Source: Paludifilum halophilum (GTDB lineage: Bacteria > Bacillota > Bacilli > Thermoactinomycetales > DSM-45169). From it: a stretch of 64,000 nucleotides of DNA. Below, piece by piece: positions 31,790 to 41,276 of this stretch. A program made the position numbers and the translations under genes. The stretch covers positions 62,001 to 126,000 of the forward strand of contig NZ_NOWF01000007.1 in assembly GCF_002245355.1 (NCBI RefSeq). The letters are read 5' to 3'. The notes under the pieces were generated by a model. It ran no database searches, was not told the DNA's origin, and was given only the letters and a program-made list of their open reading frames with translations. Position 1 is the first letter of the stretch. The number at the start of each line of letters is the position of its first letter.

Positions 31790-32693
31790 CTCCTACCAAC
31801 CTGGCAAAATAGTCTTCCAGACCATCCTCTTTCATGGTCATCTTTGATACTTCAATGTCATTTTCGACAAACATTTTGTTTAGCTTTCCTTGTTGACCCA
31901 AGTGAGAATATACACGGATGGTTCCTTCTTCATGGACTTCGTAATCATGAACCTTAAAATACTTCTCCATTAACATCACTGCTTTGTTCTCGTTGGATAC
32001 TCGGAACTCCAAGTATTTGCGATTTCTTTTCCGTAGACGATCAAATGCAATTTCTTCAAGGAGTTTTCCTTCATGAATGATCCCCATATGATCCGCCAAC
32101 TGCTCCATTTCCGATAAAATATGGCTGGATATCAATAGGGTGATGTTTCTCTCTTTCGTCAGGGATTGAAGGAGCCTTCGCATTTCTTTAATTCCGATCG
32201 GATCCAATCCGTTGGTGGGTTCATCCAATATCAACAATTCCGGATCATGAAGCAGCGCCCTGGCGATCCCCAATCGTTGTTTCATCCCCAAAGAATAGTT
32301 CCCGACCAGCTTCTTTGTTTCATGTTGCAGTCCCACAATCTCCAGTGATTCTTCAATCGCACTTGTCTTGGGGATCCCGAGGAGTTTTGCATTAATCAGC
32401 AGATTTTCTCTGGCGGTCAGGTTTTCATAAAATCCTAGAACTTCAACAATGGACCCGATTCTCCGTAAAATCTCTTTTTTATTTTTGAATAAGTTTTTCC
32501 CAAAAATTTCAATTTGGCCGTGAGTCGGTTGGATTAACCCTACCAACATTCGGATCGTCGTCGTTTTTCCTGCACCGTTTCGGCCCAAGAATCCATAAAT
32601 GTCTCCCTGGTTTACCGTGATGTTGAGATGATCGACGGATGTTTGGTTGCCATAGATTTTGGTTAAATTCGTTGTTTTGATGACAGCACTCAT
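31773..32693 (-). CDS. ABC transporter ATPase (BcrA-like)
   Basis: 306 residues. Walker A is GRNGAGKTTTIRM (residue about 38), the Q-loop region is near GSIVEVLGFYENLTARENLL, the signature is NYSLGMKQRLGIARALL, Walker B LLILDEPTNGLDP, and the H-loop LLISSHILSEME. The C-terminal ~80 residues form the extra domain of drug-type ATPases. It is followed by the overlapping BcrB-like permease. The 21-bp box at 32757 lies about 63 bases before the ATG and is shared with the bcrC promoter, tying it to the adjacent response regulator. Confidence 0.86.
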   Translation of the reverse strand: MSAVIKTTNLTKIYGNQTSVDHLNITVNQGDIYGFLGRNGAGKTTTIRMLVGLIQPTHGQIEIFGKNLFKNKKEILRRIGSIVEVLGFYENLTARENLLINAKLLGIPKTSAIEESLEIVGLQHETKKLVGNYSLGMKQRLGIARALLHDPELLILDEPTNGLDPIGIKEMRRLLQSLTKERNITLLISSHILSEMEQLADHMGIIHEGKLLEEIAFDRLRKRNRKYLEFRVSNENKAVMLMEKYFKVHDYEVHEEGTIRVYSHLGQQGKLNKMFVENDIEVSKMTMKEDGLEDYFARLVGGGTIG

Positions 32694-32756
32694 TTTTTGA
32701 CCTCCTCTTTGTGCATAATGGCATGATAAGAGGTCGATTTTAACTACTGCTTACCC

Positions 32757-32777
32757 ATTCCTTAATTATTTCTTAAA
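32757..32777 (-). promoter_or_regulatory. Response-regulator box before the ABC genes
   Basis: Minus strand TTTAAGAAATAATTAAGGAA(T). It differs from the box at 34595-34615 by one base in 21 and contains two TTAAG direct repeats 11 bases apart, as OmpR-family sites do. It overlaps the last codons of the histidine kinase gene. Confidence 0.7.
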
Positions 32778-33802
32778 TGGTGAGCCTTATTGGATTTGGG
32801 AATGGAAAAACCGAATGTCGTTTTTTCCCACGGAATGCTTTCCGCCCATATTCTGCCACCGTGTTTCTCTACCAGTGCTTTAGCAATAGCAAGACCCAAA
32901 CCACTGCCGCCATTTAAAGGTCGAGATGAATCGCTTCGATACATCCGTTCAAATACATTTCCAATATCCTTTTTTGAAATCCCGGGCCCTCGATCCAAAA
33001 CAGGTAGTCGGTATTCGCGGGCGGCTTCTACAAGCTCAATCCCCAACACTTTCCCCTCTTTTCCATAAAGCAAGGCGTTCTTCATTATATTTCTGATCAC
33101 GCGTACCAGACTCTGACGGTCTGCAATGATTGTGCAATGCTTTTCCGGTATCTCTACTTTCAACTCGATTTCCCATTTTTTAATCTCGGGAATAAACTCA
33201 ATTAACAGTTCCCTGGTCATTTCTGCAAAATCAAGGGCTTCTGTCTTCAGTTGGATTTCATCCGCATCGATCTTTGCCATATTAAATATGTCATCAATCA
33301 GTTTCTTTAAGTTATGGGATTTCCTTGATACAATCTCGAGATGCTCCCTCTGTTCTTCTTCCGAAGTGGCTATATCATCTTTCAGGGCATCCACATATCC
33401 GATGATCGAGGTAAGAGGTGTCCGGATATCATGAGAAATACTGGATAGAAGACTCCTTCGGGCCGACTGGGATTGGATGGTCTGTATGTTTACTTTTTCT
33501 ATCCGTTCGATCAGTTCATTGATTAACAAAATGATTGAATCTAATAAGCGATCATGATAGCCAAACAATCTCGTTTTTAAATTTCCGTGGATGATACCCT
33601 TCAATTCCACAGCAACCCGTTGGAGACGTATAATAAATCGTAATCTCATGAATAAAAGAATGGCCGTTATAACAAAAAGTGCGGAAAATAAACCCCATTG
33701 AACGGTTCTCAGTGATTGATGATCATTCATTTCCATCATGAAAAGCCCCGTGATGATCATCCATTGGAGGATAAGCAGCCAGACAGGTTTGTCATGTTTC
33801 AT
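32762..33802 (-). CDS. Sensor histidine kinase
   Basis: About 346 residues. Two N-terminal helices (WLLILQWMIITGLFMMEM; GLFSALFVITAILLFMRL) enclose almost no extracellular loop, so it is an intramembrane-sensing type. The DHp box is SSISHDIRTPLTSIIGYVDA (phosphorylated His near residue 125), followed by an N box (RNIMKNALLYG), G1 (VLDRGPGIS) and G2 (GGSGLGLAIAKALV). Small loop-less kinases with ABC partners sense cell-wall antibiotics. The ATG at 33802 lies inside the regulator's 3' end, indicating coupling. Confidence 0.85.
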   Translation of the reverse strand: MKHDKPVWLLILQWMIITGLFMMEMNDHQSLRTVQWGLFSALFVITAILLFMRLRFIIRLQRVAVELKGIIHGNLKTRLFGYHDRLLDSIILLINELIERIEKVNIQTIQSQSARRSLLSSISHDIRTPLTSIIGYVDALKDDIATSEEEQREHLEIVSRKSHNLKKLIDDIFNMAKIDADEIQLKTEALDFAEMTRELLIEFIPEIKKWEIELKVEIPEKHCTIIADRQSLVRVIRNIMKNALLYGKEGKVLGIELVEAAREYRLPVLDRGPGISKKDIGNVFERMYRSDSSRPLNGGSGLGLAIAKALVEKHGGRIWAESIPWEKTTFGFSIPKSNKAHHLRNN

Positions 33803-34508
33803 CGGGTTCACCCACAAACTTATATCCGATTCCCCATACCGTTTGAATCAACTGCGGATTGGAGGGATCGGTTTCTATTTTTTTTCTGAGCTTTCTGATG
33901 TGGACCATAACGGTATTATCGTCTTCGATAAAGGAATGGTTCCAAACTTGACGAAATAATTGCGTCTTCGTAAACACTTGTTTGGGATGGGTGACGAAAA
34001 ACCTCAGTAACTCAAATTCTTTTGCGGTTAAGGAGATTTCTTCTCCGGCCGCGTAGGTGGTATATTTTTTCAGGTCGACTGTCAAGCCTTTAAACTTGAT
34101 CAGTGTTTCTTCGTGAGAATCGATGTCATGACCGCCCAAAATCAAATATCTCCTTAACAAAGCCTTGACCCGGGCCACCACTTCTTGAATACTGAAAGGC
34201 TTGGTGATATAATCATCCGCTCCCATGCCCAGACCTAAAACCTTATCCACCTCATCATCCTTAGCTGTGAGCATCAGGATCGGAACATTTGTCCTCTCCC
34301 TGAGCCTCCTACATACCTCGATCCCACCAATCTCAGGCATCATTAAATCCAATAGAATCAAGTTATATTTGTTTTGAGTACATAAATGGAGGGTCTCCTC
34401 ACCATTGACCGCCACGTCCACCTTATACCATTCTCTCTCCAGATACTTTTTCAATAAGTCTCTGATTTCTTTTTCATCATCGGCGATCAGTATCCGAATC
34501 TCTTCCAT
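33792..34508 (-). CDS. OmpR-family response regulator
   Basis: 238 residues. The receiver domain has IRILIADDEKEIRDLL (acidic pocket), LILLDLMMPEIGGIEV (phosphorylated Asp near residue 53), MLTAKDDEVDKVLGLGMGAD and the conserved Lys in DYITKPFSIQE. The C-terminal winged helix has ISLTAKEFELLRFFVTHPKQ and DDNTVMVHIRKLRKKIE, then IQTVWGIGYKFVG. It is the first gene of a unit with the kinase. GGTGG precedes the ATG. Probable targets are the two 21-bp boxes at 32757 and 34595. Confidence 0.88.
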   Translation of the reverse strand: MEEIRILIADDEKEIRDLLKKYLEREWYKVDVAVNGEETLHLCTQNKYNLILLDLMMPEIGGIEVCRRLRERTNVPILMLTAKDDEVDKVLGLGMGADDYITKPFSIQEVVARVKALLRRYLILGGHDIDSHEETLIKFKGLTVDLKKYTTYAAGEEISLTAKEFELLRFFVTHPKQVFTKTQLFRQVWNHSFIEDDNTVMVHIRKLRKKIETDPSNPQLIQTVWGIGYKFVGEPDET

Positions 34509-34594
34509 ATTTCCACCTGCTTTTTAGAAGATCGAGGTTCAAGCAATTGATCTCATCTCATAACTATAAAGGATTTTCTCGGATTTCCTACTCA

Positions 34595-34615
34595 TTTAAG
34601 AAACAATTAAGGAAT
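34595..34615 (+). promoter_or_regulatory. Response-regulator box before bcrC
   Basis: TTTAAGAAACAATTAAGGAA(T), 79 bases before the phosphatase ATG and facing it. It is near-identical to the box before the ABC genes. Confidence 0.7.
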
Positions 34616-34693
34616 CGATAAAAGCAAGTTAAGTTTTTCGACTTATCCTGTAACCATGCTTCCTGAGAATGAACTCTTAAAAGGGGGAAAAAG

Positions 34694-35245
34694 ATGGACT
34701 TCACGATTTTTCAGTGGATGAACGATTTAGCTGGAAAAAATGATTTTTTGGATGGATTCATGATATTTATGACGGATTACGCCCCTTATGGATTTGCCTT
34801 GATTTTGTTCCTGATGCTTTTCTACTGGCGTTCGAAATCCTGGCGAATCAGCGGTCTTTATACGGGACTCACCTTATCGACCGCTTTGGCGATGAGTTTT
34901 GTGATCGGACAAATCTGGTCACGGGAACGTCCGTTTGTTGTCCATGAGGATATCACTGTGCTTATTCCTCACGCGGCGGACTCCTCATTTCCCAGTGATC
35001 ACACCACAGCAGCCTTCGCCATAGCTTTCGCCTTATGGTATCATAATCGATTGTTGGGTGGGACGATGCTGGGTTTTGCGATGTTGATCGGGATCTCCCG
35101 TCTCTATGTAGGGCATCATTATCCGGGAGATGTGTTGGCGGGCATCGTAACCGCATTCATCGCCGCAAAAGGGGTGCAAATGATTCGTAACAAACGGGAA
35201 CGGAAGAAAATATCGGCCCAAAACATCCTTTCACCTTACCAGTAA
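34694..35245 (+). CDS. bcrC: PAP2-type undecaprenyl-diphosphatase (BcrC-like)
   Basis: 183 residues with about five membrane segments. The PAP2 phosphatase signature is complete: IGQIWSRERPFVVHE (motif 1), SSFPSDHTTAAFAIAF (PSDH) and ISRLYVGHHYPGDVLAGI (SR..GHHYPGD). BcrC-type enzymes recycle undecaprenyl pyrophosphate and so counter bacitracin. AGGGGGAAAAAG precedes the ATG. It is divergent from the two-component genes and carries the shared 21-bp box. Confidence 0.87.
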   Translation: MDFTIFQWMNDLAGKNDFLDGFMIFMTDYAPYGFALILFLMLFYWRSKSWRISGLYTGLTLSTALAMSFVIGQIWSRERPFVVHEDITVLIPHAADSSFPSDHTTAAFAIAFALWYHNRLLGGTMLGFAMLIGISRLYVGHHYPGDVLAGIVTAFIAAKGVQMIRNKRERKKISAQNILSPYQ

Positions 35246-35361
35246 ATAAAGTGGAAGATCCAGGATCAAACGCCCATAGAGGCCCGGATGCTTTCTCGAT
35301 CCTTCTTCATCCATGGTCCTTTGAAAACCTTGCTCATTTCCTCTCGTAATCGTGTGACCCT

Positions 35362-35398
35362 GCCGCTTTCTTTGATTAAAAAGGAAGCGGCTTTTTTG
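35362..35398 (+). terminator. Intrinsic terminator
   Basis: GCCGCTTTC pairs with GGAAGCGGC and TTTTTT follows. It is 117 bases beyond bcrC and ends its transcript. The stretch between (35246-35361) has no gene. Confidence 0.85.
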
Positions 35399-35474
35399 CA
35401 GTGTTGAGCCGTTGCTCATTCACAAACGATCCATCGATTGTCGACTGAATGATAGAGAGTGAGTCAATCTCTAT

Positions 35475-35524
35475 TTATAATGATTATAATTTGATGTTGA
35501 CTTTTATTTTGCATTTAATATAAT
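35475..35524 (+). promoter_or_regulatory. PerR box and promoter of katA
   Basis: Perfect PerR box TTATAAT-G-ATTATAA (35475-35489). TTGACT (35497-35502) and TATAAT (35519-35524) follow, 16 bases apart. Repression by PerR:Fe/Mn and induction by peroxide are predicted. Confidence 0.88.
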
Positions 35525-35568
35525 CAATGTGAAGCCATTATTACCAAAGAAAGAAGGGGGAGGACACG

Positions 35569-37029
35569 ATGGCGAAGAAAAAGACCCTTACCACTGGTGC
35601 CGGAATTCCGGTCGGCGACAACCAAAACTCCATCACGGCGGGGTCGCGCGGCCCTATACTGATACAAGACTTTCATTTATTGGAGAAATTGGCGCACTTC
35701 AACCGGGAGCGCATTCCGGAGCGGGTTGTTCACGCAAAAGGAGCGGGTGCCTATGGTTATTTTGAAGTGACCAATGATGAAATTTTCAAATACACAAAAG
35801 CTGATTTTCTGAGCAAGAAGGGGAAACAAACCGAAGTATTCCTCCGTTTTTCCACCGTTGCCGGCGAATTGGGTTCCGCTGATACCGTACGCGATCCCCG
35901 CGGTTTTGCAGTGAAATTCTATACGGATGAAGGCAACTATGATTTAGTCGGTAACAACACTCCGATTTTTTTCATCCGGGACACGATCAAATTTCCTGAC
36001 TTCATTCACACACAAAAACGGAATCCGAAAACCGGCCTGAAAGACCCGAACATGGTATGGGATTTCTGGTCCTTGTCTCCCGAATCATTGCACCAAATCA
36101 CTTACTTGCATGGAGATCGCGGAATCCCCGCCACCTACCGTCACATGAACGGTTACGGCAGTCACACATTTAAATGGGTCAATGATCAGGGCGAGTCATT
36201 CTGGGTGAAATATCACTTCATCAGCGATCAGGGAGTCAAAGCCTTGGACAATGATTTAGCCGCAGAACTCGCCGGTACAAATCCGGATTATCATCGGCAA
36301 GATCTCTTCACCTCGATTGAAGAAGGGGACCATCCTTCCTGGACCCTGTATGTTCAAATCATCCCTTATGAAGACTATCAAACATATAAGTGGGATCTGT
36401 TCGATGTGACAAAGACCGTATCCAAAAAAGATTATCCCCGGATCGAAGTCGGTAAATTGGTATTGAACCGCAATCCGGAAAATCATTTTGCAGAAGTGGA
36501 GCAGTCGGCATTTACACCCGGTAATCTGGTTCCCGGAATTGAACCGTCACCGGACAAAATGTTACAGGGCCGTATCTTCAGTTACGGGGATACCCACCGC
36601 TACCGTTTAGGAGTTAATCATCAACAAATTCCGGTCAACCGTGCGAAGGTTGAAGTCAACAATATGCAGCGGGACGGTTATATGACCGTAAACGGAAACG
36701 GCGGCGGCAAGCCCAATTATGAACCCAACAGTTTAGACGGCCCCGTTGAGGATCCCCATAAAAAAATCGCGCCCTTTGAAGTCAGCGGGGAAGCGGACAG
36801 TGTCGCTTACGATTCGGATGATCACTATACTCAAGCCAGGGATCTTTACCGTCTTATGAGCGAAGATGAGAGAGAACGTCTGATCAAAAACTTCGCCGAC
36901 CATATGAGACCGGTTGAAAGCGACGAGATCAAGCTCCGTCAAATCGGCCACTTTTATAAAGCGGATCCTGAATGGGCCGAAAGAGTCGCGGAACAGTTGG
37001 GATTGCGAATCCCGGAAAGCGTCAAGTAA
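35569..37029 (+). CDS. katA: Monofunctional haem catalase KatA
   Basis: 486 residues, the size of clade 3 small-subunit catalases. The distal His is in [20 protein letters not shown] (residue about 54), the Asn in [12 protein letters not shown] (about 127), and the proximal haem Tyr in [15 protein letters not shown] (about 337). AAGGGGGAGG precedes the ATG. The PerR box upstream and a terminator downstream make a single-gene regulon unit. It degrades hydrogen peroxide in the cytosol. Confidence 0.95.
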   Translation: MAKKKTLTTGAGIPVGDNQNSITAGSRGPILIQDFHLLEKLAHFNRERIPERVVHAKGAGAYGYFEVTNDEIFKYTKADFLSKKGKQTEVFLRFSTVAGELGSADTVRDPRGFAVKFYTDEGNYDLVGNNTPIFFIRDTIKFPDFIHTQKRNPKTGLKDPNMVWDFWSLSPESLHQITYLHGDRGIPATYRHMNGYGSHTFKWVNDQGESFWVKYHFISDQGVKALDNDLAAELAGTNPDYHRQDLFTSIEEGDHPSWTLYVQIIPYEDYQTYKWDLFDVTKTVSKKDYPRIEVGKLVLNRNPENHFAEVEQSAFTPGNLVPGIEPSPDKMLQGRIFSYGDTHRYRLGVNHQQIPVNRAKVEVNNMQRDGYMTVNGNGGGKPNYEPNSLDGPVEDPHKKIAPFEVSGEADSVAYDSDDHYTQARDLYRLMSEDERERLIKNFADHMRPVESDEIKLRQIGHFYKADPEWAERVAEQLGLRIPESVK

Positions 37030-37087
37030 CAAGGTTGATTGAGACAAAAAGTCGGTTCCATGTTGATATGAGCCCCCCGAGTTAACA

Positions 37088-37130
37088 AAAAAGCAACCCC
37101 CTCCTGTATAACGGAGGCGGGTTGCTTTTT
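37088..37130 (+). terminator. Terminator of katA
   Basis: AAAAAGCAACCC pairs with GGGTTGCTTTTT, with an inner CCTCC/GGAGG stem; effective on both strands. Confidence 0.88.
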
Positions 37131-37202
37131 CTGTGGGGTAGCCCAACCCATAGAAGCATGGTAAAAAGGCCCCTTTGGGGAACAAACGGGCCGTTTTTCA
37201 AA

Positions 37203-37967
37203 CTACTCCTCGGGGCATTGTGCTTCAAAAGTAATGATTTGATCCCGTTGGGTCGGATACCGTCCATACTCGTAATCCGCGGAAATAACGATGTCGGAAA
37301 ACCCGATCTTTTCAAGAATCAATTTGAACTCTTCCACTCCAAACCACCGCAGCAGGAAGGATTCCAACTCTGTCTGAACCAGCTGTTTGTCTTTCCACTT
37401 TTCATACCTCATATGAGAAACGGTATACTGTTGAATAGGATCCACTTCAACCAGCTTTTCTTCCAGGGTAATCAGATTCCCTTCAGCATTGGTCCAGGTT
37501 CGTGTGGAAACAGCACCCGGTTGCTGTTCGGTTGGAAGGGATAGATCCAGGATCAAACGGCCGCCGGGCCATAGGTGTTCATAAAAACATGTCAAAGCTT
37601 TGATTGAATCGCCGCGCTCTTTAATCAACAAAAAGGATCCTGTAGGGATAATAATCGCCTCATACTGTTGCGGCAACGAAAAAGATTTCATATCTCTTTC
37701 ATACAGTCGGGGCGTCAGCCCTCTCTTCTCACAATGTGACCGGCACAACGATAACATCTCAGCGGAACAATCCATTCCGTGCACCTGTTTGCCTTCATTC
37801 AGCAAAGGGATCAGTATACGTCCCGTTCCCACAGCGGGTTCAAGAATGTTTCCCTCACACGATTTCAATCTTTCTTTATAGTATTCCAAGTCCCCGAACA
37901 ACGAATGACCAACGGGTTTATCGATATCATAGACTTCAGTGGACAGCTTCCCGTAAAAGCTAAACAT
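37203..37967 (-). CDS. SAM-dependent methyltransferase
   Basis: 254 residues, class I methyltransferase fold. Motif I is GNILEPAVGTGRILIPLLNE (residue about 40), motif II VHGMDCSAEMLSLCRSHC, and GGRLILDLSLPTEQ is the post-III strand. It resembles ubiquinone/tellurite-type small-molecule methyltransferases; substrate unknown. It follows a TSUP permease gene by 6 bases, so the two are likely co-transcribed. The ribosome site GGAG lies in the end of the upstream gene. Confidence 0.82.
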   Translation of the reverse strand: MFSFYGKLSTEVYDIDKPVGHSLFGDLEYYKERLKSCEGNILEPAVGTGRILIPLLNEGKQVHGMDCSAEMLSLCRSHCEKRGLTPRLYERDMKSFSLPQQYEAIIIPTGSFLLIKERGDSIKALTCFYEHLWPGGRLILDLSLPTEQQPGAVSTRTWTNAEGNLITLEEKLVEVDPIQQYTVSHMRYEKWKDKQLVQTELESFLLRWFGVEEFKLILEKIGFSDIVISADYEYGRYPTQRDQIITFEAQCPEE

Positions 37968-37973
37968 GACCCA

Positions 37974-38756
37974 TCATTCTCCTTTGATGTTCAAGTGAAA
38001 ATCAAAGATTCCCAGAAGTTTTCCAGCCATAAAAAATACCGTGATCATTAGGAAAACTCGAATCCATTTATCACCTTTATGAATGGCGATATGACTTCCG
38101 ACCCAGCCGCCCAGAGCATTGCCGACAGCCAAGGAGAAACCCAAATACCAGTTAATTTGCCCATGAACCATAAATACAAAAAGGGAAACCAAAATATAAA
38201 TACCAACGACAAAAACCTTCATACTGTTTGATTTTACAAGAGAAATTCCGAAAATCGCCGTTAAACCGGCAATGATAAAGAAGCCCGCTCCGGCTTGAAT
38301 AAATCCCCCGTAAATTCCGACAAAGAAGAATGTGATGATCCCCAATCCCTTACGAACCAGAGAATAATCACCGTTACCCTTTGAGGCGATCCTCTTTTCC
38401 GGTTTCCAGACGATAAAGATAACCGTAATCACCATCATCACAGCGAGGATTTGGTTGAATAATTGATCGGAGATCGAAATGGCAAGGTTGGCTCCTACGA
38501 CGGACCCAATCACAGCGGGAACGCTTAATAAAAAAGCGAGCTTTTTATCAAAGTATCCTTTCCGGTAAAAATTGGCAGTCGCCGTGATACTTTGTACCAC
38601 GATCGCCACCCGATTGGTTCCATTTGCAACTGCAGAGGGTAAACCCAAAAAAATCAAAACAGGCAGTATTAAAAGAGACCCCCCTGCGGCCATGGTATTC
38701 ACCATCCCTCCGATAAAACCGGTAATCAGAATCAGGAACACATCCGTCAACGACAT
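37974..38756 (-). CDS. TSUP (TauE/SafE) membrane permease
   Basis: 260 residues, about eight membrane segments, with the duplicated TauE/SafE signature: FIGGMVNTMAAGGSLLILPV (helix 1) and FVGIYGGFIQAGAGFFIIAG (helix 5). The family exports or imports sulfite, sulfoacetate, taurine-derived or other organic anions. It heads a two-gene unit with a methyltransferase; no substrate hint beyond that. Confidence 0.85.
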   Translation of the reverse strand: MSLTDVFLILITGFIGGMVNTMAAGGSLLILPVLIFLGLPSAVANGTNRVAIVVQSITATANFYRKGYFDKKLAFLLSVPAVIGSVVGANLAISISDQLFNQILAVMMVITVIFIVWKPEKRIASKGNGDYSLVRKGLGIITFFFVGIYGGFIQAGAGFFIIAGLTAIFGISLVKSNSMKVFVVGIYILVSLFVFMVHGQINWYLGFSLAVGNALGGWVGSHIAIHKGDKWIRVFLMITVFFMAGKLLGIFDFHLNIKGE

Positions 38757-38805
38757 ATCAACACCCGCTTTATTTCAGATCAGTGAGTCGCACGAAGTCG
38801 GCCGG

Positions 38806-39768
38806 TCAGTTCACACGGATGGATGCTTGATCAAGGACCGTCACTTCGGGACATTGCTTGAACTGCTCCATTAAATGAAATAAGGATTCATCCTTTTTCT
38901 TCGCCTCAATCATTACATCCACCTGGTCGGTGTACTTTTTGGCCATACACAAAAACGGCAATAGATCATTCAAATCGATGTAGTCGGCATGACGACGGAA
39001 ATCGGACTCGCTCCTTGGACTGGATACATGGATTTTGGGAGGAAAGGGTTCCTGATTCCACGTATGTACGACTCGGGGCCACAGCTCTTCCAGGGTTTCA
39101 CCGTCATGATTGCATCGGTGATGATGGATATCCAGCACCATGGGAACTTGACAGCTCTCCGCTATGTCCAATGTCTCCTTAGCGGTGAAGGATTTATCGT
39201 CATTTTCCAGACAAAGATGTGATTGAATGTCTGGATGCAAACGGGCAAAGTTCTCCTTGAACCGGTCTCCGGATGCCGCTTTATTTCCGTATACGCCCCC
39301 GATATGGATGTTACATTTATGGGATGCCGGCAATCCCATAGCCTTTAACAATCGGACATGACGCCACAAGTCTTCAACGGAGGTCTTCCATACTTTCTCA
39401 TGAGGGGAGTTCAAAACCGTAAAGTGATCCGGATGAAACCCGACCCGCATTTCGTTTTCCCGCACAATGCTCCCCAATGATTGTAATTCCGGCCTCAGGA
39501 CTTTGATAAAGTTCACATTTCGCACCAATTCATGTCCCGCCAGCGGAATCCACCGGGAGGAAAAACGGTAAAACCGAATATCGTTGCCGATACAGTGATA
39601 AAGGATCCGTTGTGTATGACGCAGGTTCTCCCGGGCGATCCGAGCCAATTTTTTTAAAGCCGCCTTGCGATCGGGAATTTGGCGGAAAGCTTTTACTGTC
39701 ATGGTTTTGGACGGGGAGGCATTTTTGACATGAAGGCTCATAGCCACAAATCCAAATCGAACCAACAT
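38806..39768 (-). CDS. uvsE: UV DNA damage endonuclease UvsE
   Basis: About 320 residues of the UVDE TIM-barrel family. It starts MLVRFGFVAMSLHVKNASPS, a family-typical N-terminus. Metal ligands are expected in RVGFHPDHFTVLNSP, CNIHIGGVYGNKAAS, HLCLENDDKSFTAKETL, MVLDIHHHRCNHDGE and KIHVSSPR, all present. It nicks DNA 5' of UV photoproducts; Bacillus relatives act in spore outgrowth. The ATG at 39766-39768 has AAGGGTG 6 bases upstream; the frame runs open to 39987 but without family sequence. Confidence 0.9.
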   Translation of the reverse strand: MLVRFGFVAMSLHVKNASPSKTMTVKAFRQIPDRKAALKKLARIARENLRHTQRILYHCIGNDIRFYRFSSRWIPLAGHELVRNVNFIKVLRPELQSLGSIVRENEMRVGFHPDHFTVLNSPHEKVWKTSVEDLWRHVRLLKAMGLPASHKCNIHIGGVYGNKAASGDRFKENFARLHPDIQSHLCLENDDKSFTAKETLDIAESCQVPMVLDIHHHRCNHDGETLEELWPRVVHTWNQEPFPPKIHVSSPRSESDFRRHADYIDLNDLLPFLCMAKKYTDQVDVMIEAKKKDESLFHLMEQFKQCPEVTVLDQASIRVN

Positions 39769-40002
39769 CGATATCACCCTTTGTAGTATACCCGCCCCAT
39801 ACCATATCAACAGGATCATTGGGAAAAAGGATCCGTCAATCTTGGACGTTCGATTCATTTTACTAACAGTCATTTCAATGAGATCAATCCTCGTGAACAT
39901 TGCGCCTATTTGATATAGAATGATTTTATACAAGTTTCCCCATAGAGTCGAGTTCTTGTGGTGAAAACGGACCCGGAAGAAATGCAAAGGAAGGTGCCAA
40001 CC

Positions 40003-40470
40003 TTGTCAAAAATTCTCCTCCCTCTTTTGGCTTTCATCCTGATCACCAGTTGTGAAGGAACGCTACCGTGCGGGAACTCAGAAGAACCCCAAGATCCACC
40101 GCCACCTCCCAGCATCAAGGTGGTAAAGGAACAAACAAAAACCGTTCAGTTGAAGTCCTTGATTCATTGTTGGAACGAACCATGCACCGAAATCCATCGA
40201 ATCCTGGATCCCAAACAATCACCACTCACCCGAGCCAAGCCGAGGAGCGACATCCGCATCTCATTTCCTTCCGGCCGGGAACCTGATGATATCACTTTGA
40301 TCCAAAGGATCCCCCATCATGTCAGTATCCGAACCGCCGAAGGAGTCAATGTGCTGGAGTTATCCGGCCCTGTCGAACCGGGGACCTACTTTTTTGAATT
40401 ACACGCCTCCTGGAGTAAGAAAAAAGAATCGGGAAAAATCATCTATAGCTTCCGTCTGAAGGTGGAATAA
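40003..40470 (+). CDS. Putative lipoprotein
   Basis: About 155 residues. With the TTG start at 40003 (GGAAGGTG 6 bases upstream) the protein begins SKILLPLLAFILITSC, a lipoprotein signal peptide with the lipobox Cys at residue 17. A Pro-rich linker (EEPQDPPPPPSIK) and a beta-rich domain follow, ending VEPGTYFFELHASWSKKKE, then IIYSFRLKVE, reminiscent of small Ig-like domains. Membrane-anchored on the outer face. Two more Cys (in LIHCWNEPCTEI) may form a disulfide. Function unknown. Confidence 0.68.
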   Translation: MSKILLPLLAFILITSCEGTLPCGNSEEPQDPPPPPSIKVVKEQTKTVQLKSLIHCWNEPCTEIHRILDPKQSPLTRAKPRSDIRISFPSGREPDDITLIQRIPHHVSIRTAEGVNVLELSGPVEPGTYFFELHASWSKKKESGKIIYSFRLKVE

Positions 40471-40565
40471 AAGAAGAAACCCTACCACCGTTACTACGGA
40501 AGTAGGTTCCTGTTTGGAATTCCCGAATATGCCCCATCGTCACCCGGTCCTTACAACCGTCCCAA

Positions 40566-41276
40566 TCACCGGTCCTCGACCAGGATGTAAGCCGCTTGGA
40601 CCGGGCCGTGGACACCGACGATCAGGTTCATTTCGATATCGGCGCTGTTACTCGGGCCGGAGATAAAATTGATGCAGGAGGGAATCGCTTCACCCCGTTC
40701 CACTCGCTGATGGATTTCCCGGGTCGCCTGGGACATCCGGGGAACGATCGTACTCTTGGGAAGAATGGCGATGTAGGTGCGGGGCAATAGGCTGATGGAT
40801 CTCCCTTTTCCGTTATCGCTGAACAGGACGACCGTACCCGATTCCGCCAATGTGATATCACTGAAGGTAATACCGACATCGGCCTTCTCGGCGAAGCGGA
40901 TGTTTTCCTCGTCGCGGGCAGGATCCCATACGTGGACGTCCAGTTCTCCCTTCTCCCGCGATTGTTGGAAATATTCATCCAATCCGTATTCCTGGAAACG
41001 GGGGTCATCCCCGATCACGACGGAGCGACCGAAAGTACGAATCGTCTCATCCATTACTCGGGGCAGTCTCTCGGCGGTTGACCGCTTCAACTGTGTGTGG
41101 ATCCGTCCACACTGCTCCTTTAACCGATCAGACAAATCGTCCCGGTCATCTCCTTCAAACACCTTCCACTGGGGAGTGTGGCGCCAGCGGGGTCGCATGA
41201 CACCCGTCCGCCGACGCTCTCGCCCCAGCTTTTCGGCGACCTGATCGAGAAAGGAATCCCGATTGTGAATACTCAT
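40566..41276 (-). CDS. lutC: Lactate utilisation protein LutC
   Basis: 236 residues of the LutC/YkgG (DUF162) family. Typical blocks are [40 protein letters not shown] and [20 protein letters not shown], then [14 protein letters not shown]. With LutA and LutB it forms the iron-sulfur L-lactate dehydrogenase complex feeding the respiratory chain. The ATG overlaps the lutB stop (ATGA). It is the last gene of the lutABC unit and sits downstream of a rhamnose operon that generates lactate. Confidence 0.9.
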   Translation of the reverse strand: MSIHNRDSFLDQVAEKLGRERRRTGVMRPRWRHTPQWKVFEGDDRDDLSDRLKEQCGRIHTQLKRSTAERLPRVMDETIRTFGRSVVIGDDPRFQEYGLDEYFQQSREKGELDVHVWDPARDEENIRFAEKADVGITFSDITLAESGTVVLFSDNGKGRSISLLPRTYIAILPKSTIVPRMSQATREIHQRVERGEAIPSCINFISGPSNSADIEMNLIVGVHGPVQAAYILVEDR

